NCBI GenBank assembly: GCA_035048495.1
Contig: CM068545.1
Coordinates: 36,160,225-36,224,224, forward strand
Direction: 5' to 3'
Length of the DNA stretch: 64,000 nt
Origin: Euptelea pleiosperma
Lineage: Eukaryota > Streptophyta > Magnoliopsida > Ranunculales > Eupteleaceae
Part shown: positions 1 to 11,943 of the stretch, piece by piece
How the letters are laid out: each line of letters begins with the position of its first letter
Numbering within the stretch: the first letter of the stretch is position 1
The notes under the pieces: model-generated
What the model was told of the DNA's origin: nothing
Database searches by the model: none
Seen by the model: only the letters and a program-made list of their open reading frames with translations
Made by a program: the position numbers and the translations under genes

Positions 1-1206
1 CTATTTAGTTCGATGAAGTCATGCTCAAATTTATTTAAAAGGAGATATATGCGTTTTTCATCTGTTTTATGCATTCACTTTCTAGAATATTAACTTAAAT
101 GTTCTTATTTTTAGTTTCAAAATGCTAAAATATGAATGTTATGCATGTAAAGATGTTTCTACAAACATTACTGTTTTATGCATATAAATACGATTAAGGA
201 CATGAATAAGAACGTGATTGGGAATGTGAAATATCAGATTAGTTGGAATCAGGCGTTGTCTCATTTCTTTGAGACCCCTTGGGGTTCTAGTCTCCTAAAG
301 TATCAGGCGTTGTCTTATTTCTTTAAGACCCCTTAGGGTTCCAGTCCCCTAAAGGAGAGGCTTTATCTCATTCATGAGACCCCTCGAGTATTTATACCTA
401 AAAGGAAATTAGGGAATCCGGAGAGAAGATACCTAATGAAACAATTAGTGTGCACATTAGGGAGTCTACTTGTAGGCTAGAAGTGTTGACATCGTACACT
501 AGAACCGATAGAATGTTGGTATCGGATACATCAAAGTCAATAGTTTAACTGTATAGAAATGGTCACGAGTATTCTGATAAGAGAAATGTTAACTATTATG
601 TGAGAGGTCATCCTTGTATTCGGAGTTATACGTAAATAATTAATAGAGAATTGAGTTTTATCGAATTACATGTGAAACTCATTTGCACTCGTATTTATTT
701 TAAAATAAACAAAAGCCGATGATTTATGTGGTTTTATGCATGGGGAATGTACTTACTGGGCCCTAGCTAATGTTAAAAAATGTTTTGTTTTCAGGAATGG
801 ATAAGGGGAAGTTGGTTTGATACTTCCAGCATTTCTGTTGATAGACATGTGCTAGAGACGATGTTATATTTTGTTTAATTTTTCTATCTTGTAGAAGGAT
901 ACATAGAATATGTAGGTCTTTTGACCGTGTAGTAACATGTAATTGGTAGCACGATACATATATACAATGTTTCTTTTTTGGGCATATTATGGTTTTGATT
1001 GAGGTGAGAGATCCTCTGACATTATTAATGTGTCAATAAAGTATGTTTCATCTTATAGATTATTTAAACAAAATGAAAAATTATTCGGTGTATTTCCGCT
1101 ACATCGTGATACTAATTTTGTTTAACTGTGCGTTTGTATAATCAAATCATGCCTCAAGATACGAGAAAGGTCGACATGACCAGATATCGGATTTGGGGAC
1201 ATGACA
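1..1206 (+). repeat. Partial 5' LTR of the Ty3/gypsy element
   Basis: Aligns base for base with 6620-7825 at a constant offset of 6619, ending in ..ATGACA just before the primer site. It carries an internal tandem repeat of about 50 bases (about 251-350; the unit contains AGGCGTTGTCTCATTTCTTT) with a third, more diverged partial copy after it. The same array is in the 3' LTR, so it predates insertion. Confidence 0.93.
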
Positions 1207-1209
1207 GCT

Positions 1210-1221
1210 TGGTATCAAAGC
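1210..1221 (+). other. Primer binding site of the Ty3/gypsy element
   Basis: TGGTATCAAAGC, three bases after the LTR end. It differs by one base from the usual plant initiator-tRNA-Met primer site TGGTATCAGAGC. Confidence 0.85.
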
Positions 1222-1422
1222 TTTAAGTTACTAGTCCTCGGAAACATAATAACTTAGCCAAATTGAATAATACATTTTCATCAAATCACATATTAATTAA
1301 GATCATAATACAACCTTTCAAATGAAAACTAACAAGATAAAGAACATTATAATACGATTTCTTGTTTTTTTTAAAACTATTTATTGTGCACGTCCCTAAC
1401 TCGTCCTTTTGTTATAAAGGCA

Positions 1423-2520
1423 ATGAGAAGAGGAAGAGCTAGAAATGCTGCATGTACGCCTACTCCAGAGGCCAATTTAGCTTGCGTTTACGCAGCTTTC
1501 GGTCATATCACTGCTGCCTTGGACCGGCATGTTCAGGAGATCTGTCCAAAACCGGCTCGAGCTCGCCCGGACGATAGTCTGCGAGAGTTCCAACGACTGT
1601 GAGCGCCGGAGTTCAGAGGCCTTCCTGAGCCAATAGAAGCCGAAGGATGGTTGCGAGAGGTAGAGAGGATTTTCCGAGCTATGAGATGCCCCGAGGACCG
1701 TATGGTGGAGTTGGCCACCTTTATGTTGAAGGGCGATGCTATGACCAGGTGGGATACGGTTCGTTCTGTTAGAGACGATGTGATACTTACATGGAAAGAG
1801 TTTAGGGGATAGTTTCTGGAGAAGTACTTCCTTGTTTCTGTCCGAGATCAGCTCAAGGCAGACTTCTTAGCCCTCGAGCAGGGTTCCATAACTGTAGCCC
1901 AGTATGTGACCCAGTTTGATCGTTTGGCAGCTTGTGCATCACACATCATCTCGACAGAGGAGAGAAAGGCGAAGAGATTTCAGGCGGGCCTCAAGTCTGG
2001 AATTAGGAGGATGATTGTGGGTCAGTTGATTCATGTGTATGCCACCACCGTAGAGATGGCATTGGCGCTGGAGAAGGATACCAGCGATTTCCTAAAGGAT
2101 CGTACAGATCCTAAGGGAAATGGTCGAGTTGCACCTACTGCTCCCCAGAGATATTCGGATTCAGCTAAGAAGCCGAAGTTATCTGTTCCTACCATTGCTA
2201 CGCATCCGATCAACTCAGTCCCTCCTAATCAGATTGTTCGAGCAAATAGGCATTGTTACAACTGCAATGGCGTAGGACACTTACAGAGGCACTGCCCTTG
2301 TGCACCATATCAGACGCCTACGGGCAATACTCAGAGGCCGAACATACCGGGGCGAGTCTTTGCCATTACTCAGCAGGATGCGAGTGCATCCAAGAATGTG
2401 GTAGAAGGTAATCTTCTAATCTCACACTTGTATGCTAAAGTGTTGATTGATTCGGGTTCTACCCATTCTTTTGTATCTATTACATTTGCATATGCTTTGG
2501 GCTTTGAATTCGAGTCATAA
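1423..2520 (+). pseudogene. gag: Ty3/gypsy gag and protease start, broken
   Basis: The ATG at 1423 opens a basic start (MRRGRARN), followed by the Ty3 capsid region and a zinc knuckle C-x2-C-x4-H-x4-C at 2254-2295 (CYNCNGVGHLQRHC). The retroviral protease motif DSGSTHS starts at 2449. In-frame stops at 1600-1602 (TGA), about 1809 (TAG, in FRG*FLEKY) and 2518-2520 (TAA) break it. Gag would form the virus-like particle and the aspartic protease would cut the polyprotein. The product cannot be full length, but all landmarks remain, so decay is recent. Confidence 0.9.
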
Positions 2521-5500
2521 GACTTTACGCTTACTGTATCTACACCTCTAGGAGGGAATTGTATTGTAGATCAAATGTGTAAGAATTGTTTGATTCAGAT
2601 AGGGGATCATGATTTGACTTCTGACTTGATCCTATTAGGATGACGGATTTTGACGTTATTCTCGGGATGGAATGGCTATCAGCATATCATGCGACAGTGA
2701 TTGTTATGCGAAGAGGGCGACGTTCCAGATACCAGGACAGTCTCATTTTCAGTTTGTGGGTGCAAAATTATCACCCCATGCATCAGTAGTATCGGCCTTA
2801 CGTGTTTATAAGAAATGTCGGGCCGATTGTACTAGTTTCATTGCCTTTCTAGAGGAGGAAGAGAGCAAGAGGGTACAAGTGGAGCAGATTCCTGTAGTTA
2901 GTGAGTTCATGGATATCTTTCCAGATGAACTACCAAGATTACCTCCAAAGAGAGAAGTTGAGTTTTCCATTGAGCTTATGCCAGGGACTTCACCTATTTC
3001 CAAGGCGCCATACAGAATGGCACCTGCAGAGCTCAAGGAACTGAAAGTTCAGGTGGAAGACTTAGGAACTAAGGGCATCATAAGACCAAGTGTCTCCCCT
3101 TGGGGCGCTCTGGTCCTGTTCATGAAGAAGAAAGATGGTTCCCTGAGGATGTGCATCGACTACAGACAAATCAACAAGGTCACGGTGAAGAATAAATACC
3201 ATTTGCCACGGATTGATGATCTGTATGACCAGTTGAGGGGAGCCCATTACTTTTCGAAGATAGACTTAAGGTCTGGGTATCATCAGCTCAGAGTGAAAGA
3301 GGAGGATATCTCGAAGACGGCATTTCAGACACGGTATGGCCATTATGAATTTCTAGTCATGCCATTCAGATTGACGAATGCTCCAGCTGCATTCATGGAT
3401 CTGATGAACCGGATCCTCCGATTGTACCTCGATCAGTTCATCATCGTCTTTATTGATGATATCCTGATCTATTCACGAACGCAAGAAGAGCACGAGCAGC
3501 ATCTGCGACCTAGGCCTACAGACGCTGAGAGATCATCGACTCTATGCCAAGTTCAGTAAATGTGAATTCTGGCAAGAGGATGTAAAGTTCTTGGGTCATG
3601 TTATTTCCGGGGAGGGAATCTCAGTTGATCCGTCGAAGGTTGAAGCAGTGTTGAACTGGGAGCCGCCGAGCAGTGTTACTGAAATTCGGAGTTTCCTGGG
3701 TTTGGCAGGCTACTATCGGAGGTTCATTGATGGATTCTCCAGCATTGCTACCCCGTTGACAGGCCTCACACGGAAGGGTGTGAAGTTCGAGTGGGACAAG
3801 AAGTGTTATTTTGCCTTTGAAGAGCTGAAGACTCGTCTAACTACTTCACATGTTCTGACAATTCCGTCTGATGAGGGGGGCTTTGTCATTTACAGTGATG
3901 CATCATTGAAGGGACTAGGTTGTGTCCTGATGCAGAATGGGAAGGTAATCGCTTATGCTTCGAGACAGTTGAAGATTCATGAGCAGAATTACCCTACCCA
4001 CGACCTTGAGCTTACAGCAGTTGTCTTTGCACTCAAGATTTAGAGTCATTACCTCTACGGTGAGAAGTTCGAGCTTTACTCTGATCACAAGAGCTTGAAA
4101 TACATTTTCACTCAGAGGGAGTTGAACATGAGGCAAAGACGATGGATGGAGTTCCTGAAGGACTATGACTTCACTCTCCAGTACCACCCAGGCAAGGCCA
4201 ATGTTGTGGCAGATGCATTGAGCCGAAAACAGAGTGGGACTATATTTTGCATTTTGGGCTAGGAGGTAGAATGGTCGGATACCGAGGAGGACCGTGAACC
4301 TCAAATTTCGACATAGTACCCCAGGATCCTTGTCTCACACTTGGTGGTCGAACCCTCTTTGGTTAGAAGGATCATAGAGGCACAGTATGGGAAGGGAGGG
4401 TCTAATGCCATCCGCCATACTATCTCGAAGGAGGAGTGGACTTTACACTCAGATGGCAATCTAAGGTACCGTGAGAGATTATGTGTACCTGAAGACAATG
4501 ATGAGCTGAAACGGGAGATTCTCGATGAGGCTCACTGTATTCGTTACACAATACATCCAGGCAGCTCTAAGATGTACCAAGACTCACGTAGGCAGTTTTG
4601 GTGGAATAACATGAAGAGGGAGATTGCTCAATATGTGTCGAGATGCCTAACATGTCAGCAGATCAAGGTAGAGCATCAGAAACCAGGAGGCACCCTGCAG
4701 CCTCTACCTATCCTAGAGTGGAAGTGGGATAATGTGTCAATGGATTTCGTGATGGGTCTACCTAAGACTCGTCAGATCCATGACTCCATTTGGGAAATCG
4801 TGGACAGGTTGACGAAGTCTGCTCATTTCTTGGCTGTCAGAGCCACTCACAGTGTCGATGATCTAAGCAGATTGTACGTCAAAGAGATTGTCAAACTACA
4901 CGTTATCCCAATCTCCATTGTGTTAGATAGAGATCCGAAGTTCACCTCGAAGTTCTGGAAGAGTTTTCAGAGTGCCTTCGGGACAAAGTTGAATTTTAGT
5001 TCAGCTTTTCACCCTCAAACAGACGGGCAGACAGAGCGAGTGAATCAAATCTTGGAAGATTTACTCAGAGCTTGTATAATGGACTTCAAGGGCAGTTGGG
5101 AGGATCACTTGCCGCTTGTGGAGTTCGCATACAACAATAGCCATCAGTCGAGCATCGGCATGTCACCCTATGAGGCTCTGTACGGAAGGCCTTGTAGATC
5201 TCCAATGTGCTAGGCAGAGGTTGGAGAGAGAAGCTTGCTTGGTCCTGAGGTGGTGCAGGAGACCACTGAGAAGATCGGGATTATTCGAGAAAGTCTCCTG
5301 CAGCGCATAGTCGGCAGAAGTCTTATGTTAATCTGCATCGCCATAAGCTTGAGTTCTCCATCGGCGACCATGTCTTCTTGAAGGTATCGCCAGTCAGAGG
5401 AGTAATGAGGTTCGGCAAGAAAGGGAAGCTAGCACCGAGGTTCATTGGACCTTTCTTGGTCCTTGATAGGATTGGTGAGGTTGCCTATCGCTTAGCTTTG

Positions 5501-5782
5501 CCTACTCAGTTGGCCGGAGTTCACGTCGTATTCCATGTCTCGATGCTTCGCAAGTATGAGCCGGATCCATCTCACGTGCTTGATTGGAAGTCTTTAGAGC
5601 TCCGAGAGGATGTTTCATATGTTGAACAACCTGTCTGTATCCTCGCCACAAAAGAACAAGTGTTGCGCACTAAAGTGATCCCCTTAGTGAAAGTGTTGTG
5701 ACAACACCACAACATTAAGGATGCCTCTTGGGAACTGGAGGCTGACGACAGAGAGAAGCATCCACATTTGTTCTCGGATTAG
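2521..5782 (+). pseudogene. pol: Ty3/gypsy pol: RT, RNase H, integrase, chromodomain-like tail, broken
   Basis: Reading frame changes near 2697 (one base lost before DCYAKR). RT follows with [12 protein letters not shown] at about 3250 and the catalytic VFIDDILIY at about 3446-3470 (YIDD-type with F for Y). A second frameshift lies near 3508. RNase H (3881-4230) has [10 protein letters not shown] and is split by a TAG at about 4042. Integrase has an H-x5-H..C-x2-C zinc region (about 4530-4660) and a D,D,E core including HPQTDGQTERVNQ near 5010. A tryptophan codon has become TAG at 5211-5213, with another frameshift near 5300. The C-terminus (5378-5782) reads like the chromodomain of Tekay/Del elements, again with W changed to TGA at about 5699. 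The pol polyprotein would copy and integrate the element; here it is dead. Confidence 0.92.
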
Positions 5783-5814
5783 GCTTGTCTAATTTCGATG
5801 AGGAAATTCCTTAT

Positions 5815-5827
5815 AAGGAGGGTGGGA
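5815..5827 (+). other. Polypurine tract of the Ty3/gypsy element
   Basis: AAGGAGGGTGGGA directly before the TG that opens the 3' LTR at 5828. This is the normal second-strand primer position. Confidence 0.85.
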
Positions 5828-6345
5828 TGTAATAACTCTATTTCTAGCAATATTATAGACTTTTTATAATACTTTGAACATTATATGTATGTCATTTTAA
5901 AGGTCTCAATAATAGCTTTCTATCGGTATCAAGTTTGTCCAAATCGGACTAACGAGTCAAAAGTTATTCTGTTCAGTTCTGGGCAACATTTTAAGTTTTT
6001 ATATGCTATGGTTTGATATCAAAAATATAAAATTTGTAAAAAAAAAAAAGACAATGTTCAAAATTAGTCCCACATTGGATAGGAGTGAAAAGTTCTGAGT
6101 TTTCAACCTGTATAAATACAAGGCCATGCCTTGAGAAAAATACATTAGTTTGGGTATTTGCATCCTAACCCCTGAGGGAAAATTCCTAGGAATTCCTGAA
6201 AATATTCAAGAGATCCTTTGAAAAGTTTTTTTTGGGGCCCACTGTCTCGAGATATGCGCTACCTCGAGATTCGCGCCGTACGAAATTCAAAGATTCGGGA
6301 TTCTAGCGTATTTACGGGTAAGTACATAGTTATTTATTTTATGCC

Positions 6346-6376
<31 letters not shown>

Positions 6377-7825
6377 CTTATTTATTTATTTATTTATAAA
6401 TGTTACTTTATTTTGGAAATAGTAGAAAATTCACAGAATATTGTAGAAAAATTCTATTATTTTTTAGGAAAATGTCTGAAAATGTTATTCTTGTTATCTG
6501 TTAAATTTTAGCAAGGAAAAATCCAAATTCTTGTATTTTCCACATGAAATGTGTAAATGCATTGATGATTTCCTGTAATCTTAAAAACATGAAATTATGA
6601 TAGATGAGGACATGTGTAATCTATTTAGTTCGATGAAGTCATGCTCAAATTCATTTAAAAGGAGATATATGCGTTTTTCATCTATTTTATGTATTCGCTT
6701 TCTAGAATATTAACTTAAATGTTCTTATTTTTAGTTTCAAAATGCTAAAATATGAATGTTATGCATGTAAAGATGTTTCTACAAACATTATTGTTTTATG
6801 CATATAAATACGATTAAGGACATGAATAAGAACGTGATTGGGAATGTGGCATATCAGATTAGTTGGAATCAGGCGTTGTCTCATTTCTTTGAGACCCCTT
6901 AGGGTTCTAGTCCCCTAAAGTATCAGGCGTTGTCTTATTTCTTTAAGACCCCTTAGGGTTCCAGTCCCCTAAAGGAGAGGCTTTATCTCATTCATGAGAC
7001 CCCTCGAGTATTTATACCTAAAAGGAAATTAGGGAATCCGGAGAGAGGATACCTAATGAAACAATTAGTGTGTAAATTAGGGAGTCTACTTGTAGGCTAG
7101 AAGTGTTGACATCGTACACTAGAACCGATGGAATGTTGGTATCGGATACATCAAAGTCAATAGTTTGACTGTATAGAAATGGTCACGAGTATTCTGATAA
7201 GAGAAATGTTCACTATTATGTGAGAGGTCATCCTTGTATTCGGAGTTATACGTAAATAATTAATAGAGAATTGAGTTTTACCGAATTACATGTGAAACTC
7301 ATTACAATCATATTTGTTTTAAAATAAACAAAAGCCGATGATTTATGTGGTTTTATGCATGGGGAATGTACTTACTGGGCCCTAGCTCACGTTTTAAAAT
7401 ATTTTGTTTTCAAGAAGAGATAAGGGGAAGTTGGTTTGATACTTCCAGCATTTCTGTTGATAGACATGTGCTAGAGACGATGTTATATTTTGTTTAATTC
7501 TTCCATCTTGTAGAAGGATACATGGAATATGTAGGTCTTTTGACCGTGTAGTAACATGTAATTGGTAGCATGATACATATATACAATGTTTCTTTTTTGG
7601 GCATATTATGGTTTTGATTGAGGTGAGAGATCCTCTGACATTATTAATGTGTCAATGAAGTATGTTTCATCTTATAGATTGTTTAAACAAAATGAAAAAT
7701 TATCCAGTGTATTTCCGCTACATCGTGATACTAATTTTGTTTAACTGCGCGTTTGTATAATCAGATCGCGCATCAAGATACGAGAAAGGTCGACATGACC
7801 AAATATCGGATTTGGGGGCGTGATA
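5828..7825 (+). repeat. 3' LTR of the Ty3/gypsy element (1998 bp)
   Basis: Begins TGTAATAACTC and ends ..GTGATA; the last bases are TA where the 5' copy has CA, a point change. It contains A/T-rich TATTTATT runs (about 6340-6400) and the 50-base tandem array also seen in the 5' copy. About 3% of positions differ from the 5' copy by eye, clustered at about 7290-7430. Confidence 0.93.
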
Positions 7826-8376
7826 GTATGTTATCTTGTATTTGTCATTGTCTATTCCAAGTCATGTAATATTGAGAGAGACAAGGCATGAAGAACAAAG
7901 CTGCATTGGATCAAGTTGTACTGGTAAATCATCTAATCCAACACTTCAAGGGAGATCAAACAAAATACTTCAAGCTCATCATGATCAAGCCTCAAGCTTT
8001 GCACATCAATTGTTTATTCATCTTCAACAAGTTTTGAAAGTGTTCAAAGACAACCCAAGATGATCCAAACTCAAAAGGGATATCAGGTTTGTGTCTGTAG
8101 GTTAATCTTCACTTAATTGGACTTTATTAGTTTAACTCCTTATTGACCTTAGGCCAGTTCTTTGTTTTGGACAATAAAATATCTATCCACACACTTCATA
8201 TCTTATATCATTGGATAGATAATTTCATTAGCTTTCCAACGAGCTTTGAATCATCCAAATTGGACTTCGAGAGCAAAAGTTATGTCTATTTTACCGAAGG
8301 GGGTCGATATTGCTTTTTGGACCTCGGTCGACCGCTCTTTTATAGGTCACCCGCTCTTTTCAGCACGCTGTCTGAA
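7826..8376 (+). repeat. Probable SIRE-like Ty1/copia LTR, left part
   Basis: Non-coding, and reads like the first half of a long SIRE/Maximus-type LTR: it holds a GCTTTCCAACGAGCTTTGAA stretch followed by GGACTTCGAGAGCAAAAGTTATG, a phrase common in such LTRs. It continues at 13797 after the inserted copia element. Known by resemblance only; no internal domain of this element is present, so a solo LTR or LTR fragment is the simplest reading. Confidence 0.45.
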
Positions 8377-8381
8377 AATAG

Positions 8382-8601
8382 AGTTGAATTTGAAGAATTA
8401 GGGTTAGGGTTAGGTTTGGAAAAGAGAGAATAGAGAGTAGAGAAGAGAGAGAGAAAAGGATGTCTATTGTGCTTAATTCACAACGACTCCATAAATCTTA
8501 TTTATGTAAAAGAGGTTACAGACAAGTATACCCCTCATAAGAGGGATTTACAGAACTACCCCTATACATGACAAATACATATTTCTACGTATCTAATAAC
8601 A
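8382..8601 (-). repeat. 3' LTR of the minus-strand copia element
   Basis: 220 bp. On the coding strand it starts TGTTAGATACG and ends ..TTCAAATTCAACT. It contains AGGGTTAGGGTTAGG at about 8399-8415, which resembles telomere repeat but is part of the LTR because the 5' copy has it too. Confidence 0.9.
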
Positions 8602-8623
8602 CTCCCCCTCAACACTCCCCCTC
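8602..8623 (-). other. Duplicated polypurine tract of the copia element
   Basis: On the coding strand the tract is GAGGGGGAG followed by TGTT. The plus strand shows CTCCCCCTC at 8602-8610 and again at 8615-8623, separated by AACA. The 13-base unit including the LTR start is therefore present twice. Confidence 0.7.
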
Positions 8624-8675
8624 AAGTTGGCGCATAGATATCTTTCATGCCCAACTTGCATAAACATCTATGAAG

Positions 8676-11600
8676 TTACCAACTGGGAACTCCTTTGGTG
8701 AAGACATCTGTTACTTCCTCATCTATCTTCATAAAGAGGGTACAAACTTCCCCAGATACGATCTTCTCCCAAATGAAGTGGCGATCCACTTCAATGTGTT
8801 TGGCCCGATCATGTTGCACCGGATTGTGAGCAATGCTGATAGCCGCCTTGTTGTCACAGCACAAACTCATGGATCCTAAGCCAAGTTCAGCGACCAACAT
8901 CTTCAGCCAGAGTATCTCACACAAGCCATGAGCCATTGCCCTAAATTCTGCCTCTGCACTGGATCTGGCAACTACTGGTTGCTTCTTGCTCCTCCAGGTA
9001 ACCAGATTGCCTCCCATAAAGGTACAACAGCCTGATGTAGATCTCCTGTCATCCTTGGCGCCAGCCCAATCTGAATCAGTGTATGACTCTACTCTCATGT
9101 GACTATTCTTCTGAAAGAGGAGGCCACGGCCAGGGACAGACTTGAGATATCTCAATATCCTGTGTGCCGCCTCTAAGTGAATCTCCTTAGGAGAATGCAT
9201 ATACTGACTGCATAGGCAATATCTATGCGGATTAAGGAGAGATTGATCAATCTCCCAACCAGTCTCTGAAAGGTCCCCACGTCCTGTAATGGTGTACTAC
9301 TCGAGTCGGCCAGCTAGTAGATATGCTCTATAGGGGTCCCCACTGGCTTAGCTCCTAGCTTGCCTGAGTCCTTCAATAGATCTAGAACATACTTCCTTTG
9401 TGAGATGAAGATCCCTTGGTTGGATCTTGCAACCTCTATGCCAAGAAAGTACTTGAGAAGCCCCAGATCTTTGGTCTCAAACTCCCCTACTAGATGATTC
9501 TTTAGTTTAATCACCTCCTCTGCATCATTTCCTGTCATAATGATGTCGTCAACATAGACGATGAGGGTTGTAGTGCTCTTCCCTAGGTGCTTCACAAATA
9601 TGGTGTGATCGGCTTGACTTTGAGTATATCCCAACTTCTTCATTGCTAGAGTGAACCTCTCAAACTAAGCTCTGAGAGATTGCTTAAGCCCATACAGGGC
9701 TTTTCTCAGTCGACATACCTTGCTGCTATCCCCTGGAGGAGTGAACCCTGGAGGAGGTACCATATAGACCTCTTCATGCAGATCACCATGAAGGAACGCA
9801 TTCTTCACATCCAGCTGATGCAAAAGCCATGCTTCGTTTGCTGCTATAGACAACAAAACCCTAACGGAGTTCATCTTTGCCACAAGTGCAAAGGTCTCCA
9901 CATAGTCAATCCCGTAGGTCTGAGTGTACCCTTTGGCTACCAATCTGGCCTTGTACTTCTCTACTAACCCATCGGCCTTGTACTTCACTGTGAACCCGTC
10001 TGCATCCGACCGGCTTCTTGCCTATTGGCAAGTCAACAAGTTCCCATGTTTTGTTCTTATCCAATGCCTTCATTTCTTCTACCATAGCAGCCTTCCATCT
10101 AGGGTGTGCTAACCCTTCTGCCACGAAAGAGGGAGTGGGAATGGGGGAAACTGATATGATAAAGGCTCTGTATGAAGGTGGTAAGGCATCGTAGGAAACA
10201 AAATTGCTCAATGGATGTTGAGTACAACTTCTGGTGCCTTTTCTAACAGCAATAGGAAGATCAGAATCATCAGTAAACAAGGGAATGACAGGAATAGATG
10301 GAGGATTACCTGGATCCAAGGAAGGAACAACTGGTTCTGGATCAGCCGTGACTTTCGCCCTTTACTATAGACTTTGAGCTCCTTCTGAGCTCCAGGAGCA
10401 CTATCGATCACACAAGTAGTATGAGTGGGCGGAGACCTCTCAAACTCTAGAGGAGAAGATAGAGATATAGCAGGAAGAGGAACAGTACACCTCTCTCCAT
10501 TACTACTCTCCCCCTGAAGAGGGGTAGGGGAGAAAAAAGACAACTCCTAACAGAAGGTAACATCCATGCAAACAAACGTCTTCCCAAAGGAAGGATGGTA
10601 ACACTTATACCCTTTGTGGGTAGAATAGTAATCGAGAAAAAAACACTTGAGCGCTTTAGGATCTAGTTTGGTGCGATGAGGACCAAGGATATGTACATAG
10701 CATACACACCCAAAGATGCGAGGAGGAACAGAAAAAAGAAGAGAAGCAGGAGAAAGAACTTGAATAGGAGATTTAAAATTGAGGACACGAGAAGGCATTC
10801 GGTTAGTCAAGTAGGCAGCCGTCAACACAGCATCTGACCAATAGATCTTGGGGACATGATAGCCAATCAAAAGAGATCTAGCTACCTCAGTGTCTCATTT
10901 TTCTCTCAGCTACACCATTCTGTTGAGGAGTGTAGCTACAAGAATTTTGATGACAAATCCCATGGTCAAGAAGGTAGTGTTGAAGACCCCCAAACATATA
11001 TTCTCCACCCTGGTCAGTACGAAGAACCTTGATGGAGATACCATACTGGGTTTGGATCATCTTATGAAAGATGGAATGAGCTTCATCTTTAATTTTCATG
11101 AGATAAACCCATGTACACCTAGTATGATCATCAACAAAGGAAATAAAGTAACGGAAGCCAAAGATAGAAGTAGTTGGGGAAGAATCCCATACATCAGAAT
11201 GCACAATGTCAAAACAAGTAGAACTTCTACTACCTCTGGAGGGATAATTCGATCTACAATGCTTAGAGAGCTCACAGGTCTCACAGTGTAAAGCAGAAAA
11301 AGAAACAGAAATAAACAAACGAGGAAATAAAAGTTTCAAATACTAAAAAGAGACATGCCCCAAATGGGCATGCCAGTTTAAAACAACATCTATCCTACTA
11401 CTACTACTAGCAGGAGACTGTAGTGCTGTGGGCTCAGGAAGGTGTCTATCTAGAAGGTAGAGGCCATTAGCTTCATGTCCAGTGCCAATCGCCCTCCTCG
11501 TCTCTAAGTCATGAAAGACACAAGAAGTAGGGTAAGGTTTTAGTCAAAGCACTAACAGAAAGTAGGTTAGAAGTAAATCTAGGAACATGCAAAACAGATG

Positions 11601-11892
11601 AAAAAAGCAATTGGGGAGAGGGAAGGATATTCCCTTTCCCGGACACAGAAGATAAGGTGTCATCAGCTGTCTTCACCTTATCACGGCCAGAACAGATGGA
11701 ATAAATGGAAAATAAAGAAGACAAGCCCGTCATGTGTTCCGAAGCCCCTGAATCAATGATCCAAGTGGGGCTGGATGATAGGAGAGACACATGATGAGCA
11801 GGTCTAGTGTTACCTGACTGGGCAAAGGAGATGGATGATGTGGCAGAAGAACCATCAAGTTGTTGAAGCAATCGTCGAAGGCCTACATACAC
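8676..11892 (-). pseudogene. pol: Ty1/copia pol: protease, integrase, RT, RNase H, broken
   Basis: Read on the minus strand from 11892. The protease has WIIDSGASEHMTG (about 11750). Integrase keeps the zinc HC-ET-C motif (about 11290), DDHTRCTW, and YTPQQNGVAERK near 10890-10930. RT has [19 protein letters not shown] (about 9770) and the catalytic YVDDIIMTGND (about 9530-9560). RNase H has YTDSDWAGAKDDRRSTSG (about 9050). The frame is interrupted at about 11509, 11339/10887, 10547, 10319/9988, 9665 and 9314. The domain order (integrase before RT) marks it as Ty1/copia. It would copy and integrate the element, but no intact polyprotein is possible. Confidence 0.92.
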
Positions 11893-11943
11893 TGTGGCTG
11901 AAAAACCACTAGGAGGAACTGTAGGAAGAGTACTCGCTAGAGA

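Larger units (their letters stand above)
1..7825 (+). mobile_element. Ty3/gypsy LTR retrotransposon, chromovirus (Tekay/Del-like), decayed
   Basis: Seen: two long direct repeats (1-1206 and 5828-7825) flank a tRNA-Met-type primer site, a gag-pol region in the order gag, protease, RT, RNase H, integrase, chromodomain-like tail, and a polypurine tract. That order is Ty3/gypsy, and the C-terminal chromodomain-like tail fits the Tekay/Del clade. The 5' LTR is cut by the window edge: by offset (6619 bases between copies) about 792 bases lie outside. The LTRs differ at roughly 3% of positions by eye, so the insertion is fairly young, yet coding is broken by several stops and frameshifts. The 3' end is followed by GTATG; its matching duplication would lie outside the window. 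The element cannot make its own proteins. Confidence 0.95.

Noticed and set aside
8399..8415. AGGGTTAGGGTTAGG, looks like telomere repeat
   Set aside because: It is part of both LTRs of the copia element (also about 13584-13600), so it is not a telomere or interstitial telomere array.
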